Assembly: GCA_005880605.1 (NCBI GenBank)
Contig: VBIS01000122.1
Location: 1-12,262 of the forward strand
DNA length: 12,262 nt
Origin: Chloroflexota bacterium
Lineage (GTDB): Bacteria; Chloroflexota; Dormibacteria; CF-121
Direction: 5' to 3'
The translations under genes were made by a program, and so were the position numbers. This document shows positions 1 to 7,024 of the stretch, one piece after another (position 1 is the first letter of the stretch; every line of letters starts with the position of its first letter). A model generated the notes under the pieces. The model ran no database searches, had not been told where the DNA came from, and saw only the letters and a program-made list of their open reading frames with translations.

Positions 1-5
1 GCTAC

Positions 6-16
6 CTATCGGATAG
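6..16. promoter_or_regulatory. Short inverted repeat ahead of the MFS gene
   Basis: CTATC-G-GATAG is a perfect 5 bp inverted repeat around one central base, ending 13 bases before the MFS start codon. Such small palindromes next to exporter genes are often repressor operators, but no regulator gene is visible and the upstream region lies outside the window. Chance occurrence is quite possible. Confidence 0.2.
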
Positions 17-29
17 ATTCCACAGGGCG

Positions 30-1265
30 ATGTTAGGGCCGAGCCAGCAGTCCATCGAACCGTCGTATGCGGACCTGCTCCGCGTGGGCGGCTTCGGTCG
101 GGTCGTGTTAGGAACACTGCTGGCGAGGCTCGGTGGCCAGATGTGGGGGATCATCCTCGTCCTGTTCGTTCTGCAGCGTTACCGGTCACCCAGCCTGGCG
201 GGTCTCACGCTGCTGCTCTCGATTCTGCCCGGGCTGATCTTCAGCCCGGTTGCCGGTGCCTTGCTCGACCGTCAGGGGCGGGTTCGGCTGATGATCCTCG
301 ATTACTTAGTGACGGCCGGTCTTACAGCGGCGATCGTCATCCTTTCGCTCGCGCACCGCCTACCGCCCCCGCCCCTGCTGTTGATCGTGAGCTTCCTCGG
401 CGTCAGCAACATCTTGAGCATCACCGGCACGCGCTCGCTCTTCCCCCTCATGCTGCCGCGAAACCTCTGGGACCGGGCGAACGGCCTCGATAGCAGTCTT
501 TACTCGCTGACGACGGTCATGGGTCCAGCGATCGCCGGCGTCGCCGTGGCGAGATTCGGGCCAGAGGCAGCATTCCTCGTTGCCGCGGGTGTGGTGGCAC
601 TTGCCGCAATCTCCTTGCTCGGCGTCCGCGAGCCTGTCGCCCGGGCCGAGCCCGAGGGCTCGCTGATTGGAGACGCGTGGGCGGGCCTGATGTATGTCGT
701 CCGACACCCGAGCCTGCGCGGCCTGGCGATCACCTTATTCATCTGCAACCTCGGATTCGGCGTCCTCCCCGTCGGCATTCCCGTGCTGGTGCTGCGCCAC
801 CTCCACGGCAGCGCCGCCACGGTAGGCCAGGTCTTCGCCGTCTTCGGACTGGCGGGCCTGGTCACGGGATTGATCATTGGCCGCGTCAACACGGAGGGGC
901 GGGAGCGGCTGCTGATCGCCGGCTGCATTGGGGTCCAGGGTGTCGCCCTAGCGTTGCTGGCGTTCGCGAACGCCTTACCGATGGTGTTCGTCCTGGCTGC
1001 TGTCGTCGGGGGGGCGGAATCCGTCGTCAACGTCGGGCTCTTCGCCCTCCGCCAGCGGCGCACCGATCCAGCCTGGTTCGGCCGCGCGTTTGCCGTGTCG
1101 ATGAGCCTCAACTTTGCCGGCCTGCCGATCGGCTCGGCGATATCGGGACCGTTGCTCGAGCATTCGCTCACCCTCCCGCTGCTGCTTGGGGCGGGCATCA
1201 GCAGCGTCAGTGTGGTCGCGGCCCTCCTGCTTATCCCGGGACGGGGGCCGGCCGAATCCCGGTAA
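30..1265 (+). CDS. MFS-family transporter, probable exporter
   Basis: A 411-residue integral membrane protein of the major facilitator superfamily, in the usual size range for twelve-helix drug/metabolite:proton antiporters. Hydrophobic helices alternate with short basic loops along the whole length. The loop between helices 2 and 3 (residues about 76-86) has the MFS motif A pattern G-x-x-x-D-R-x-G-R (Gly76, Asp80, Arg81). The overall look is closest to EntS/MFS_3-like multidrug or siderophore exporters; the substrate cannot be read from the sequence. The ATG at 30 gives a short cytoplasmic N-terminus before helix 1 (from about residue 24); only a weak AGGG precedes it. The stop codon lies inside the 3' end of hemL on the other strand, so the two coding regions overlap tail-to-tail by 35 bp. 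The family call is secure; the function is a guess. Confidence 0.85.
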   Translation: MLGPSQQSIEPSYADLLRVGGFGRVVLGTLLARLGGQMWGIILVLFVLQRYRSPSLAGLTLLLSILPGLIFSPVAGALLDRQGRVRLMILDYLVTAGLTAAIVILSLAHRLPPPPLLLIVSFLGVSNILSITGTRSLFPLMLPRNLWDRANGLDSSLYSLTTVMGPAIAGVAVARFGPEAAFLVAAGVVALAAISLLGVREPVARAEPEGSLIGDAWAGLMYVVRHPSLRGLAITLFICNLGFGVLPVGIPVLVLRHLHGSAATVGQVFAVFGLAGLVTGLIIGRVNTEGRERLLIAGCIGVQGVALALLAFANALPMVFVLAAVVGGAESVVNVGLFALRQRRTDPAWFGRAFAVSMSLNFAGLPIGSAISGPLLEHSLTLPLLLGAGISSVSVVAALLLIPGRGPAESR

Positions 1266-2526
1266 AGGAATCGGTCAGGGAACGCTCCAGAAATGCGAGG
1301 GCTTCGTCGTCGTGCGCGGTTGAGACGAAAGCCGCTTCAAATTGTGAGGGCGGGAGCGACACTCCATTTGCCAGCAGACGGCGGAACCAGCTGGCAAACG
1401 ACGCGGTGTTGGCTCGTCGCGCGCTCGCGTAATCCACGACCGCTCGGTCCGTGAAGAATGCGGTGAGCATCGACCCGACGCGATTTATGATGAGCGGGAT
1501 CCCGGCAGCGTCCGCCGCGGACTGCACCATCCTCGCGACCCGCGCACCCGCTTCCTCCAGCTGGCGGTAGGCGCTGTCATCGAGTGCCTCGAGGGTGGCG
1601 AGTCCGGCTGCCACCGCGAGTGGATTGCCAGACAGCGTTCCCGCCTGGTAAACCGGTCCGGCGGGTGCGACCTGCTCCATGATGGCGCGCCGTCCACCGT
1701 AGGCCCCGATGGGGAGGCCGCCGCCGAGGGCCTTGCCGAGGCAGGTGAGGTCCGGGGTCACGCCGAAGCGTTCCTGCGCGCCACCACGAGCGACGCGAAA
1801 GCCGGTGATGACCTCGTCGAAGATCAGCAGGCTGCCGTCGTCGCGCGTAAGCCGGCGCAACCCCTCGAGGAACCCGGGTCCGGGCGGTACGACACCCATG
1901 TTTCCGGCCACCGGCTCGACGATGACGGCCGCGATCTGCCCCGGCCATTGCGCCATCGTGGCTTCGACCTCGGCCAGGGCATTGAACCGGGCAACCAGCG
2001 TGTCGCCGGCGGCGCCGGCCGTGATGCCCGGCGTCCCGGGGATGCCCAGCGTGGCCACGCCGGACCCGGCCTCGACCAGCAAGGCATCGGCATGCCCGTG
2101 GTATCCGCCGGCGAACTTGATCAGCTTGGAGCGGCCGGTCATGGCGCGCGCGAGCCGGACGGCGGACATCGCAGCCTCGGTACCTGAATTGACCAGGCGA
2201 AGCATTTCGACCGCGGGCATTCGCTCCGATACCGCGGTGGCCAGTCGCAGTTCCCCCTCCGTTGGGGCGCCGAAGGTCCACCCGCGCTCGAGCTGGGCCT
2301 GCAGTGCCGCAAGGACCTGCGCGGGACGGTGACCGAGGATGAGCGGGCCCCACGAACAAACGAGGTCCAGGTAACGGTTCCCATCGACATCCCAGATCCA
2401 GGGCCCGTCCCCCCGCGCGATGAAGGGTGGCGATCCACCGACCGCCCGATGAGCGCGAACCGGGCTGTTGACGCCGCCGGGAATCAGGAGCTTCGCCGCC
2501 TCGAAGAGCGCCGACGACCGATCGAT
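1231..2526 (-). CDS. hemL: Glutamate-1-semialdehyde 2,1-aminomutase
   Basis: A PLP enzyme converting glutamate-1-semialdehyde to 5-aminolevulinate, the second dedicated step of the C5 tetrapyrrole pathway. Family landmarks are in order: LIPGGVNSPVRA near the N-terminus, DVDGNRYLD, SWGPLILGH, FGAPTE, NSGTEAAMSA (phosphate contacts), FAGGYHGHAD, FDEVITGF (cofactor-binding Asp), LGKALGGGLP with the Schiff-base Lys, and YQAGTLSGNPLA. The first ordinary start codon is ATG at 2220, but about 100 strongly conserved residues are encoded upstream in the same frame without a stop. The best start is ATC at 2524-2526, two bases after the hemA stop codon. It yields 431 residues, the normal family length, and puts the catalytic lysine at position 265, as in E. 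coli HemL. A GGGAG lies 11 bases upstream. Translation is probably coupled to hemA. Identity is very secure; the start codon is inferred. Confidence 0.93.
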   Translation of the reverse strand: MDRSSALFEAAKLLIPGGVNSPVRAHRAVGGSPPFIARGDGPWIWDVDGNRYLDLVCSWGPLILGHRPAQVLAALQAQLERGWTFGAPTEGELRLATAVSERMPAVEMLRLVNSGTEAAMSAVRLARAMTGRSKLIKFAGGYHGHADALLVEAGSGVATLGIPGTPGITAGAAGDTLVARFNALAEVEATMAQWPGQIAAVIVEPVAGNMGVVPPGPGFLEGLRRLTRDDGSLLIFDEVITGFRVARGGAQERFGVTPDLTCLGKALGGGLPIGAYGGRRAIMEQVAPAGPVYQAGTLSGNPLAVAAGLATLEALDDSAYRQLEEAGARVARMVQSAADAAGIPLIINRVGSMLTAFFTDRAVVDYASARRANTASFASWFRRLLANGVSLPPSQFEAAFVSTAHDDEALAFLERSLTDSFTGIRPAPVPG

Positions 2527-2528
2527 GC

Positions 2529-3794
2529 CTACGACGGCTCCCGGTCGAGGTCGAAGGCGTCGCGCATCACGGCCGCTTCGAGAGTTGGATCGGGACTCTC
2601 GCGTAGGGCGCGCACGGGACCGTGTAGAAACCTGGCGGTCAGGGCATCGGCCAGCCCGCGCATCGCATCCCGTGTCTCCACCTGATCAGGCGATACCCGC
2701 GACAGGTGCCGCTCGAGGACGCCGTCTCGCAGCTGTTCGACGCGATGGACGAGCGCCTCAACCGTGGGCGCGGACTCGCGAGCCTCCAGCGCCAGGCGCG
2801 TCGTGTGCAACTCGTCGTCAATGATCCGCTCAGCAGCTGGCACCCAGGCCTTGCGTTCTTCGCGGTTGCTCTCGGCCATCGTGTGCAGGTCGTCGATGTT
2901 CAACAGGTGCACGCCGGAGACCTGGGCGACCTCCGGATCGACATCACGGGGAACCGCCATGTCGATGATCAACAGGGAACGGCCGGCGCGCCGCGATTGG
3001 AAGCGTTCGACCTGGGGCACATCGAGGACGTGGTGAGGGGCGCTGCTGGAGGTCAGGATGATGTCCACGTCACCGATGATCTCGTCGATTGCATCGAAGG
3101 GGACGGCCTGGCCGCCAAGCGGTTGCGCCACCTGGTCGGCGCGTTCGAAGGTTCTCGAGGCGAGGTAGACGTTCCCGATCCGCTGCTTCCGCAGGAGGCG
3201 CAAGGCGACCTCACTCATCTCGCCGGCGCCAACCAGCAAGACGTGCCGGCCGTTGAGATCGCCCAGGACATTGGTCGCCGCGGCCACTGCGGCGTGGCTG
3301 ACCGAGACGGCACGTCGTCCGATCCCGGTTTCATGGCGCGTGCGCTTTGCCGCCCGGATCGCGCCCCGGCCAATGATCTCGAGTCGCGCGTCCAGGCCCC
3401 CCGCCTGCCGGGCGGCAACCAGCGCCTTCTTGATCTGTCCGAGGATCTGCGCCTCGCCGATCACCATGGAATCGAGGCCGCTGGCCACCCGGAAGAAATG
3501 CGCGACGGCCTCCTCGCCGCTGAGCTGGTAGGCATAGCGCCGCCATGCCTCGAAGGGCAGCGCGTGCGGCCAGAGCCCAAACGATTCGAGCAACCGATCG
3601 GCGGTCGCCTCGGGCGAAGCGACGGCGTATAGCTCAGTCCGGTTGCAGGTTGACAGCAACATGCCGCTCTCGATCAGGTCGCGATCGACGAGCCGCCGAA
3701 CACACTCGCCCACGCCGGCTTCGGGAATGAACACCTGCTCCCGGATCTCGACAGGGGCGGTCTTGTGCGAAATGCCGACCAGGACGAACTTCAC
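2529..3794 (-). CDS. hemA: Glutamyl-tRNA reductase
   Basis: The first committed enzyme of the C5 route to haem and related tetrapyrroles: it reduces glutamyl-tRNA(Glu) with NADPH to glutamate-1-semialdehyde, which the next gene product uses. The protein has 421 residues, typical for the family. It starts KFVLVGISHKTAPVEIRE. The catalytic nucleophile is Cys50 in STCNRTE, and His99 sits in the conserved catalytic-domain region before GLDSMVIGEAQILGQ. The NADPH-binding Rossmann fold has VGAGEMSE at residues 188-195. The C-terminal 120 or so residues are the helical dimerisation domain. The start is GTG at 3794, with GAGAGAGG ending six bases before it. The stop codon abuts the start of hemL, so the pair forms an operon. 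The carboxyltransferase gene lies 58 bp upstream on the same strand; hemA may be read through from it or have its own weak promoter. Confidence 0.97.
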   Translation of the reverse strand: MKFVLVGISHKTAPVEIREQVFIPEAGVGECVRRLVDRDLIESGMLLSTCNRTELYAVASPEATADRLLESFGLWPHALPFEAWRRYAYQLSGEEAVAHFFRVASGLDSMVIGEAQILGQIKKALVAARQAGGLDARLEIIGRGAIRAAKRTRHETGIGRRAVSVSHAAVAAATNVLGDLNGRHVLLVGAGEMSEVALRLLRKQRIGNVYLASRTFERADQVAQPLGGQAVPFDAIDEIIGDVDIILTSSSAPHHVLDVPQVERFQSRRAGRSLLIIDMAVPRDVDPEVAQVSGVHLLNIDDLHTMAESNREERKAWVPAAERIIDDELHTTRLALEARESAPTVEALVHRVEQLRDGVLERHLSRVSPDQVETRDAMRGLADALTARFLHGPVRALRESPDPTLEAAVMRDAFDLDREPS

Positions 3795-3800
3795 AGCCTT

Positions 3801-3808
3801 CCTCTCTC
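3801..3808 (-). promoter_or_regulatory. Ribosome binding site of hemA
   Basis: On the minus strand GAGAGAGG lies six bases before the GTG start at 3794. It supports GTG as the true hemA start; no better start is found upstream within the 58 bp gap to the preceding gene. Confidence 0.65.
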
Positions 3809-3852
3809 AAGCATAGCGATGGACACCTGCCCGGAGGGCGATCGGTGAACGG

Positions 3853-5379
3853 TCAGACTGGAAAGACGCCGTGCTTGCGATCGACTCGCGGTTGCTGGCT
3901 GGTCGCATAAGCGGCAAAGCGGTTCGCCAGCTCGGCGCGAAGATCATTGGGCGCGACCACGGCATCGACGATCAGGTCCGACGCCAGCCGGTAGAGGTCG
4001 ATGTCCTTGCGGTACTCTTCCTGCAATTTCGCGACGTACGCGGGGCGTTCGGCCTCCGGCTGTTCCTGGATCTTGTTGTAGAAGACGGCGTTCACCGCCG
4101 CGCTCGGTCCCATCACCCCGATCATGGCGGTGGGAAGCGCCAGCGTCGCGTTGGGCGCGTACGCCGGGCCGGCCATGGCGTAGAGGCCGGCACCGTAAGC
4201 CTTGCGCACGATCACCGAAATCTTTGGCACGGTCGATTCGGAGACGGCCGCGATCATCTTGGCGCCATGGCGAATGATGCCCTGCCGCTCCACCGCGGTG
4301 CCGATCATGAAACCCGGCACGTCGGCGAGGAACAGCAAGGGGATGTTGAAGGCGTCGCAGAGCCAGATGAAGCGCGCGCCCTTGTCCGCCGAGTCGACGA
4401 AGAGGATGCCCCCTTTGTGCATCGGCTGGTTGGCGACGATGCCGATCACCCGGCCATCGATGTGGGCGAGGCCGCAGATGATCTCTCTCGCGTAGAGCTT
4501 CTTGATCTCGAAGAAACTACCCTCATCGATCAACCCGTCGATCATTTGCTGCATGTTGAAGGCTCGGCCCTCGTCCTCGGGCACCAGGCTGTCCAGCGGG
4601 ACGGGCGGCCGCGCGTCCGAGGCGCGCGCCAGAGCAGGCATCTCGGTCCAGTTCTGCGGGAAATAGGAGAGGTAGCGCCGGCCGGCCGCGATCGCGTCTT
4701 CATCGGAGGCCACCAGCTGGTCAGCGAGGCCGCTCACGGTCGCGTGCATCCGCGCGCCGCCCATTTCTTCCAGCGTCACCTTCTCGCCGATCACCATCTC
4801 CGCCATTCGCGGCGAGCCGAGATACATGCTGGCGTTCCCCTCGACCATGATCGTGATGTCGCAGAAGGCGGGAATGTACGCGCCCCCGGCCGCAGAGGGA
4901 CCAAACAGCAGACAGATCTGCGGGACGACCCCGGACAGCCGTACCTCCTGGTAGAAAATGCGCCCCGCGTGCCGTCGCCCGGGAAACATCTCCACCTGGT
5001 CGGTGATCCGGGCCCCGGCCGAGTCGACGAGGTAGAAGATCGGGACTCGTAGCCGCTCGGCCGTTTCCTGGATGCGGACGATCTTCTCGACCGTCCGGGG
5101 TCCCCAGGAGCCAGCCTTGACCGTCGGGTCGTTGGCCATCACGCAAACGGGGCGGCCCTCGATCCGGCCGATCGCGGTCACGACCCCATCGGCGCCGTAC
5201 CCCGGCTCCTCGTTGTGCGCCAGCAGCCCGTCCTCGATCAGGAAATCCGGGTCGAGCAGCAGCTCGAGGCGGCGCCGAACCGGCAGCTTGTGCTCCTGGC
5301 GAAGCTTTTCCCCATACTTCGCCGACCCGCCGGCGCGGGCCGTATCCGATCGAGCCTTCAGCTCATCCTCTCCACTCAC
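3853..5379 (-). CDS. Acyl-CoA carboxylase carboxyltransferase (beta) subunit, methylcrotonyl-CoA carboxylase-like
   Basis: The carboxyltransferase subunit of a biotin-dependent acyl-CoA carboxylase; it moves the carboxyl group from carboxybiotin to an acyl-CoA. It has 508 residues and the two crotonase-like halves of the family. The N-terminal half has the acyl-CoA-binding oxyanion region GPSAAGGAYIPA (160-171), followed by YLGSPRMAEMVIGE. The C-terminal half starts near residue 260 and has PGFMIGTAVERQGIIRHGAK (355-374), the biotin-side oxyanion motif. The GGAYIPAFCD block resembles methylcrotonyl-CoA carboxylase (GGAYVPA) more than propionyl-CoA carboxylase, and neighbouring hydratase and HMG-CoA lyase genes fit leucine breakdown. 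A propionyl- or geranyl-CoA role cannot be excluded. The ATG at 5379 overlaps the HMG-CoA lyase stop codon (ATGA), implying coupled translation. No biotin carboxylase or carrier gene is in the window, so the alpha subunit must be encoded elsewhere. Confidence 0.9.
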   Translation of the reverse strand: MSGEDELKARSDTARAGGSAKYGEKLRQEHKLPVRRRLELLLDPDFLIEDGLLAHNEEPGYGADGVVTAIGRIEGRPVCVMANDPTVKAGSWGPRTVEKIVRIQETAERLRVPIFYLVDSAGARITDQVEMFPGRRHAGRIFYQEVRLSGVVPQICLLFGPSAAGGAYIPAFCDITIMVEGNASMYLGSPRMAEMVIGEKVTLEEMGGARMHATVSGLADQLVASDEDAIAAGRRYLSYFPQNWTEMPALARASDARPPVPLDSLVPEDEGRAFNMQQMIDGLIDEGSFFEIKKLYAREIICGLAHIDGRVIGIVANQPMHKGGILFVDSADKGARFIWLCDAFNIPLLFLADVPGFMIGTAVERQGIIRHGAKMIAAVSESTVPKISVIVRKAYGAGLYAMAGPAYAPNATLALPTAMIGVMGPSAAVNAVFYNKIQEQPEAERPAYVAKLQEEYRKDIDLYRLASDLIVDAVVAPNDLRAELANRFAAYATSQQPRVDRKHGVFPV

Positions 5380-6189
5380 GCGGAGACGCTCCCGGCGTCA
5401 GGCGGCGGGAGCGCATGCACCCGACCGGGCAGCGGGGCGCCGAGCGTTCGCTCGAGTCCACGCGCGACCTCGATCAGCCGGTTGACGTCGACTCCGGTGA
5501 CCATGCCCATGGCCTCGAGCATCGCGAGCGCGTCTTCACTGCAGAGGTTGCCGGCCGCGCCCGGCGCAAAGGGACTGCCGCCGATGCCGCCGACCGACCC
5601 TTCGAACAGATTGACACCGGTCTCCAGTGCCGAGAGCATGTTGGCGAGGGCGGTTCCGCGCGTGTCGTGGAAGTGCGCGCCCCAACGCACCGCCGGCAGG
5701 CGTTCCTTCATGTCCTGAAAGAGCGCTTCGACCTGCGCCGGGTTGGCGACGCCGATGGTGTCGGCCAGCGAAATCTCTTCGATGTTGTCCTCAGCCAGTG
5801 CCTTAGCGACCTCGGCAACCCACTGGGGCGACACCCTGCCTTCATAGGGGCAACCAAACGCGACGCTGATGCTGGCATCCACGATGACGCCGTCGCGGCC
5901 GGCCTGGGCGAATCCCGGCCGCCAGGGCTCGCTCGAGCCCCTTGCGATTGGGCACGAGCACGCGGAGCTGATCACGGCGATCCTGGAGCGCCTCCAGCAC
6001 GGCTTCCGCGTCGGCCAGCTGCGGCACCCAGTTGGGGTGCACCATCGAGGTGGCTTCGACGCGCCGAAAACCGCAATCGAGCAGGCCGGTAATGAGCCCG
6101 ACCTTGGCCGGTGTTGGCAGCGTCGCCGGCCAGCTCTGCAGGCCGTCGCGTGGACCGACCTCCACCCATTCGACCGACGGCACGGTCAT
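5376..6189 (-). pseudogene. Hydroxymethylglutaryl-CoA lyase, frame disrupted by an internal deletion
   Basis: HMG-CoA lyase splits HMG-CoA into acetoacetate and acetyl-CoA, the last step of leucine breakdown. Here it lies in two frames. The N-terminal part (6189 to about 5911) begins at an ATG overlapping the hydratase stop (ATGA). It has EVGPRDGLQ with the metal-binding Asp14, VEATSMVHPNWVPQLAD, and VPNRKGLERALAAG. The C-terminal part (about 5935 to 5376, one frame over) has ASISVAFGCPYEG, EEISLADTIGV, HFHDTRG with both metal-binding His residues, and AAGN. Between AAG and GCPYEG there are 58 bases, against about 156 in a normal gene. So roughly 98 bp, including the conserved SE-x-F-x-x-x-N segment, are missing. 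Adding 98 bp restores a single frame of about 303 codons, the expected length. Without it the N-terminal frame stops near 5842. The catalytic-loop Cys (GGCP) is Ser here (GGSPFAPG). It is either a real pseudogene or an assembly/sequencing deletion. Confidence 0.85.
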
Positions 6190-6986
6190 CGACCGGTGAA
6201 TCTCGGTTCGCGTTTTTCGAAGAAGGCGGTGACCCCTTCCTTGAGGTCGTCGCTCAAGCTGAGGAGGGCGAGCTGGTCCTGTAGGTAGGCGATCGCCGAC
6301 GGGAAGCTCATGTCCTGCATCTTGTAGAAGGCCTCGAGTCCGAGCTTCATCCCGATCGGGCTCTTCTTGGCGAGCTCGTCGGCGAGCGCGTCGACTTCGC
6401 CGTCCAGCCGCTCGGCCGGCACGTGCCGGTTGATCAAGCCGAGGCGCGTTGCCTCGGCTGTGTCGATTCGTTTGCCGGTCAGCATCAATTCCATAGCGGC
6501 CTTCCGCGGAAGGTTGCGAAAGACGATCGCCATGATCATCATCGGAAAGACACCGACGTTGACTTCGGGCATGCCGAATTGCGCGTCGTCGACCGCGATC
6601 GCCAGGTCGCAGGACGCGACCAGTCCGAACCCACCGGCCAGCGCGTGGCCGTTGATCCGGGCGAGGGTGGGCTTGCCCAGCTCCGTCATCTCGAGGAAGA
6701 GATCGGCCAGCTGACGCCGCTGGAAGTACCGCTCCAGCTCGGGCTGCTCGCGGCGAAAGCTGTTCAGGTCGGCGCCCGCGCAAAAGACCTTGCCCGCGCC
6801 AGTGATGACCATGACGCGGACCTCCCGGTCGGCCTTCGCCTCAGCGAGGGCCTGGCGGAGCTCGCCAACGGTTTCGGTGCTGAGGGCGTTGCGGTCGTCG
6901 GGACGGTTGATCGTGATCGTGGCTACCGCGCCCCTGCGCCCGGAGAGGAGGTGTTTGAACGCCACCTCCGCAAGTATATGGCCCAC
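6186..6986 (-). CDS. Enoyl-CoA hydratase/isomerase family protein, LiuC-like (methylglutaconyl-CoA hydratase candidate)
   Basis: A crotonase-fold protein of 266 residues. INRPDDRNAL, CAGADL (69-74) and the HALAGG segment (114-119) form the CoA-binding and oxyanion-hole elements. Of the two crotonase catalytic glutamates, the second is present (Glu141 in FGMPEVNVG), but the first position is Gly121 (GGFGLVASCD) by manual alignment. I recall the same GGxxGL form in LiuC-type methylglutaconyl-CoA hydratases of the leucine/terpenoid pathway. With the HMG-CoA lyase and carboxyltransferase downstream, hydration of 3-methylglutaconyl-CoA to HMG-CoA is the best guess. It could instead serve the divergent beta-oxidation operon. 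The frame is open to 7103 but that would enter the thiolase gene. GTG at 6986 is chosen because AAGAGG lies seven bases before it; GTG at 6965 is an alternative. The stop overlaps the next gene by ATGA. Confidence 0.85.
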   Translation of the reverse strand: MGHILAEVAFKHLLSGRRGAVATITINRPDDRNALSTETVGELRQALAEAKADREVRVMVITGAGKVFCAGADLNSFRREQPELERYFQRRQLADLFLEMTELGKPTLARINGHALAGGFGLVASCDLAIAVDDAQFGMPEVNVGVFPMMIMAIVFRNLPRKAAMELMLTGKRIDTAEATRLGLINRHVPAERLDGEVDALADELAKKSPIGMKLGLEAFYKMQDMSFPSAIAYLQDQLALLSLSDDLKEGVTAFFEKREPRFTGR

Positions 6987-6989
6987 GAT

Positions 6990-7017
6990 TTGGCCTCTTA
7001 GCGCAGCACTTCTAGAA
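6990..7017 (+). promoter_or_regulatory. Predicted sigma-70-type promoter of the thiolase operon
   Basis: TTGGCC (6990-6995, 4 of 6 to TTGACA) is followed after a 16 bp spacer by TAGAAT (7012-7017, 5 of 6 to TATAAT). The expected transcription start, about seven bases further on, falls at or next to the GTG start codon at 7025. No Shine-Dalgarno sequence precedes that codon. The predicted transcript is therefore leaderless. TTCTAGAA (7010-7017) is also a perfect 8 bp palindrome. The promoter shares the 38 bp gap with the ribosome binding site of the divergent hydratase gene. Confidence 0.45.
6994..6999 (-). promoter_or_regulatory. Ribosome binding site deciding the hydratase start
   Basis: On the minus strand AAGAGG is spaced seven bases from GTG at 6986. 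It favours this start over the longer open frame (to 7103), which would overlap the divergent thiolase gene and adds a low-complexity Arg/Pro-rich segment typical of out-of-frame GC-rich DNA. Confidence 0.55.
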
Positions 7018-7024
7018 TGCAATC

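Noticed and set aside
2706..3632. Plus-strand open frame opposite hemA
   Set aside because: Mirror frame of a highly conserved gene; no domain and no ribosome binding site.
3829..3839. Small GCCC-GGA-GGGC hairpin ahead of hemA as a terminator or riboregulator
   Set aside because: A stem of four base pairs with a three-base loop is expected often by chance at this GC content, and there is no T-tract.
3871..5052. Long plus-strand open frame (393 codons) opposite the carboxyltransferase gene
   Set aside because: It is rich in His, Arg, Asp and Val as expected for the complement of GC-rich coding DNA and has no recognisable domain; the minus-strand gene explains the region fully.
5842..5975. 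Programmed frameshift joining the two HMG-CoA lyase halves
   Set aside because: A frameshift alone would not restore the roughly 30 conserved residues that are missing; a deletion explains both the length and the frame change, and I see no slippery site.
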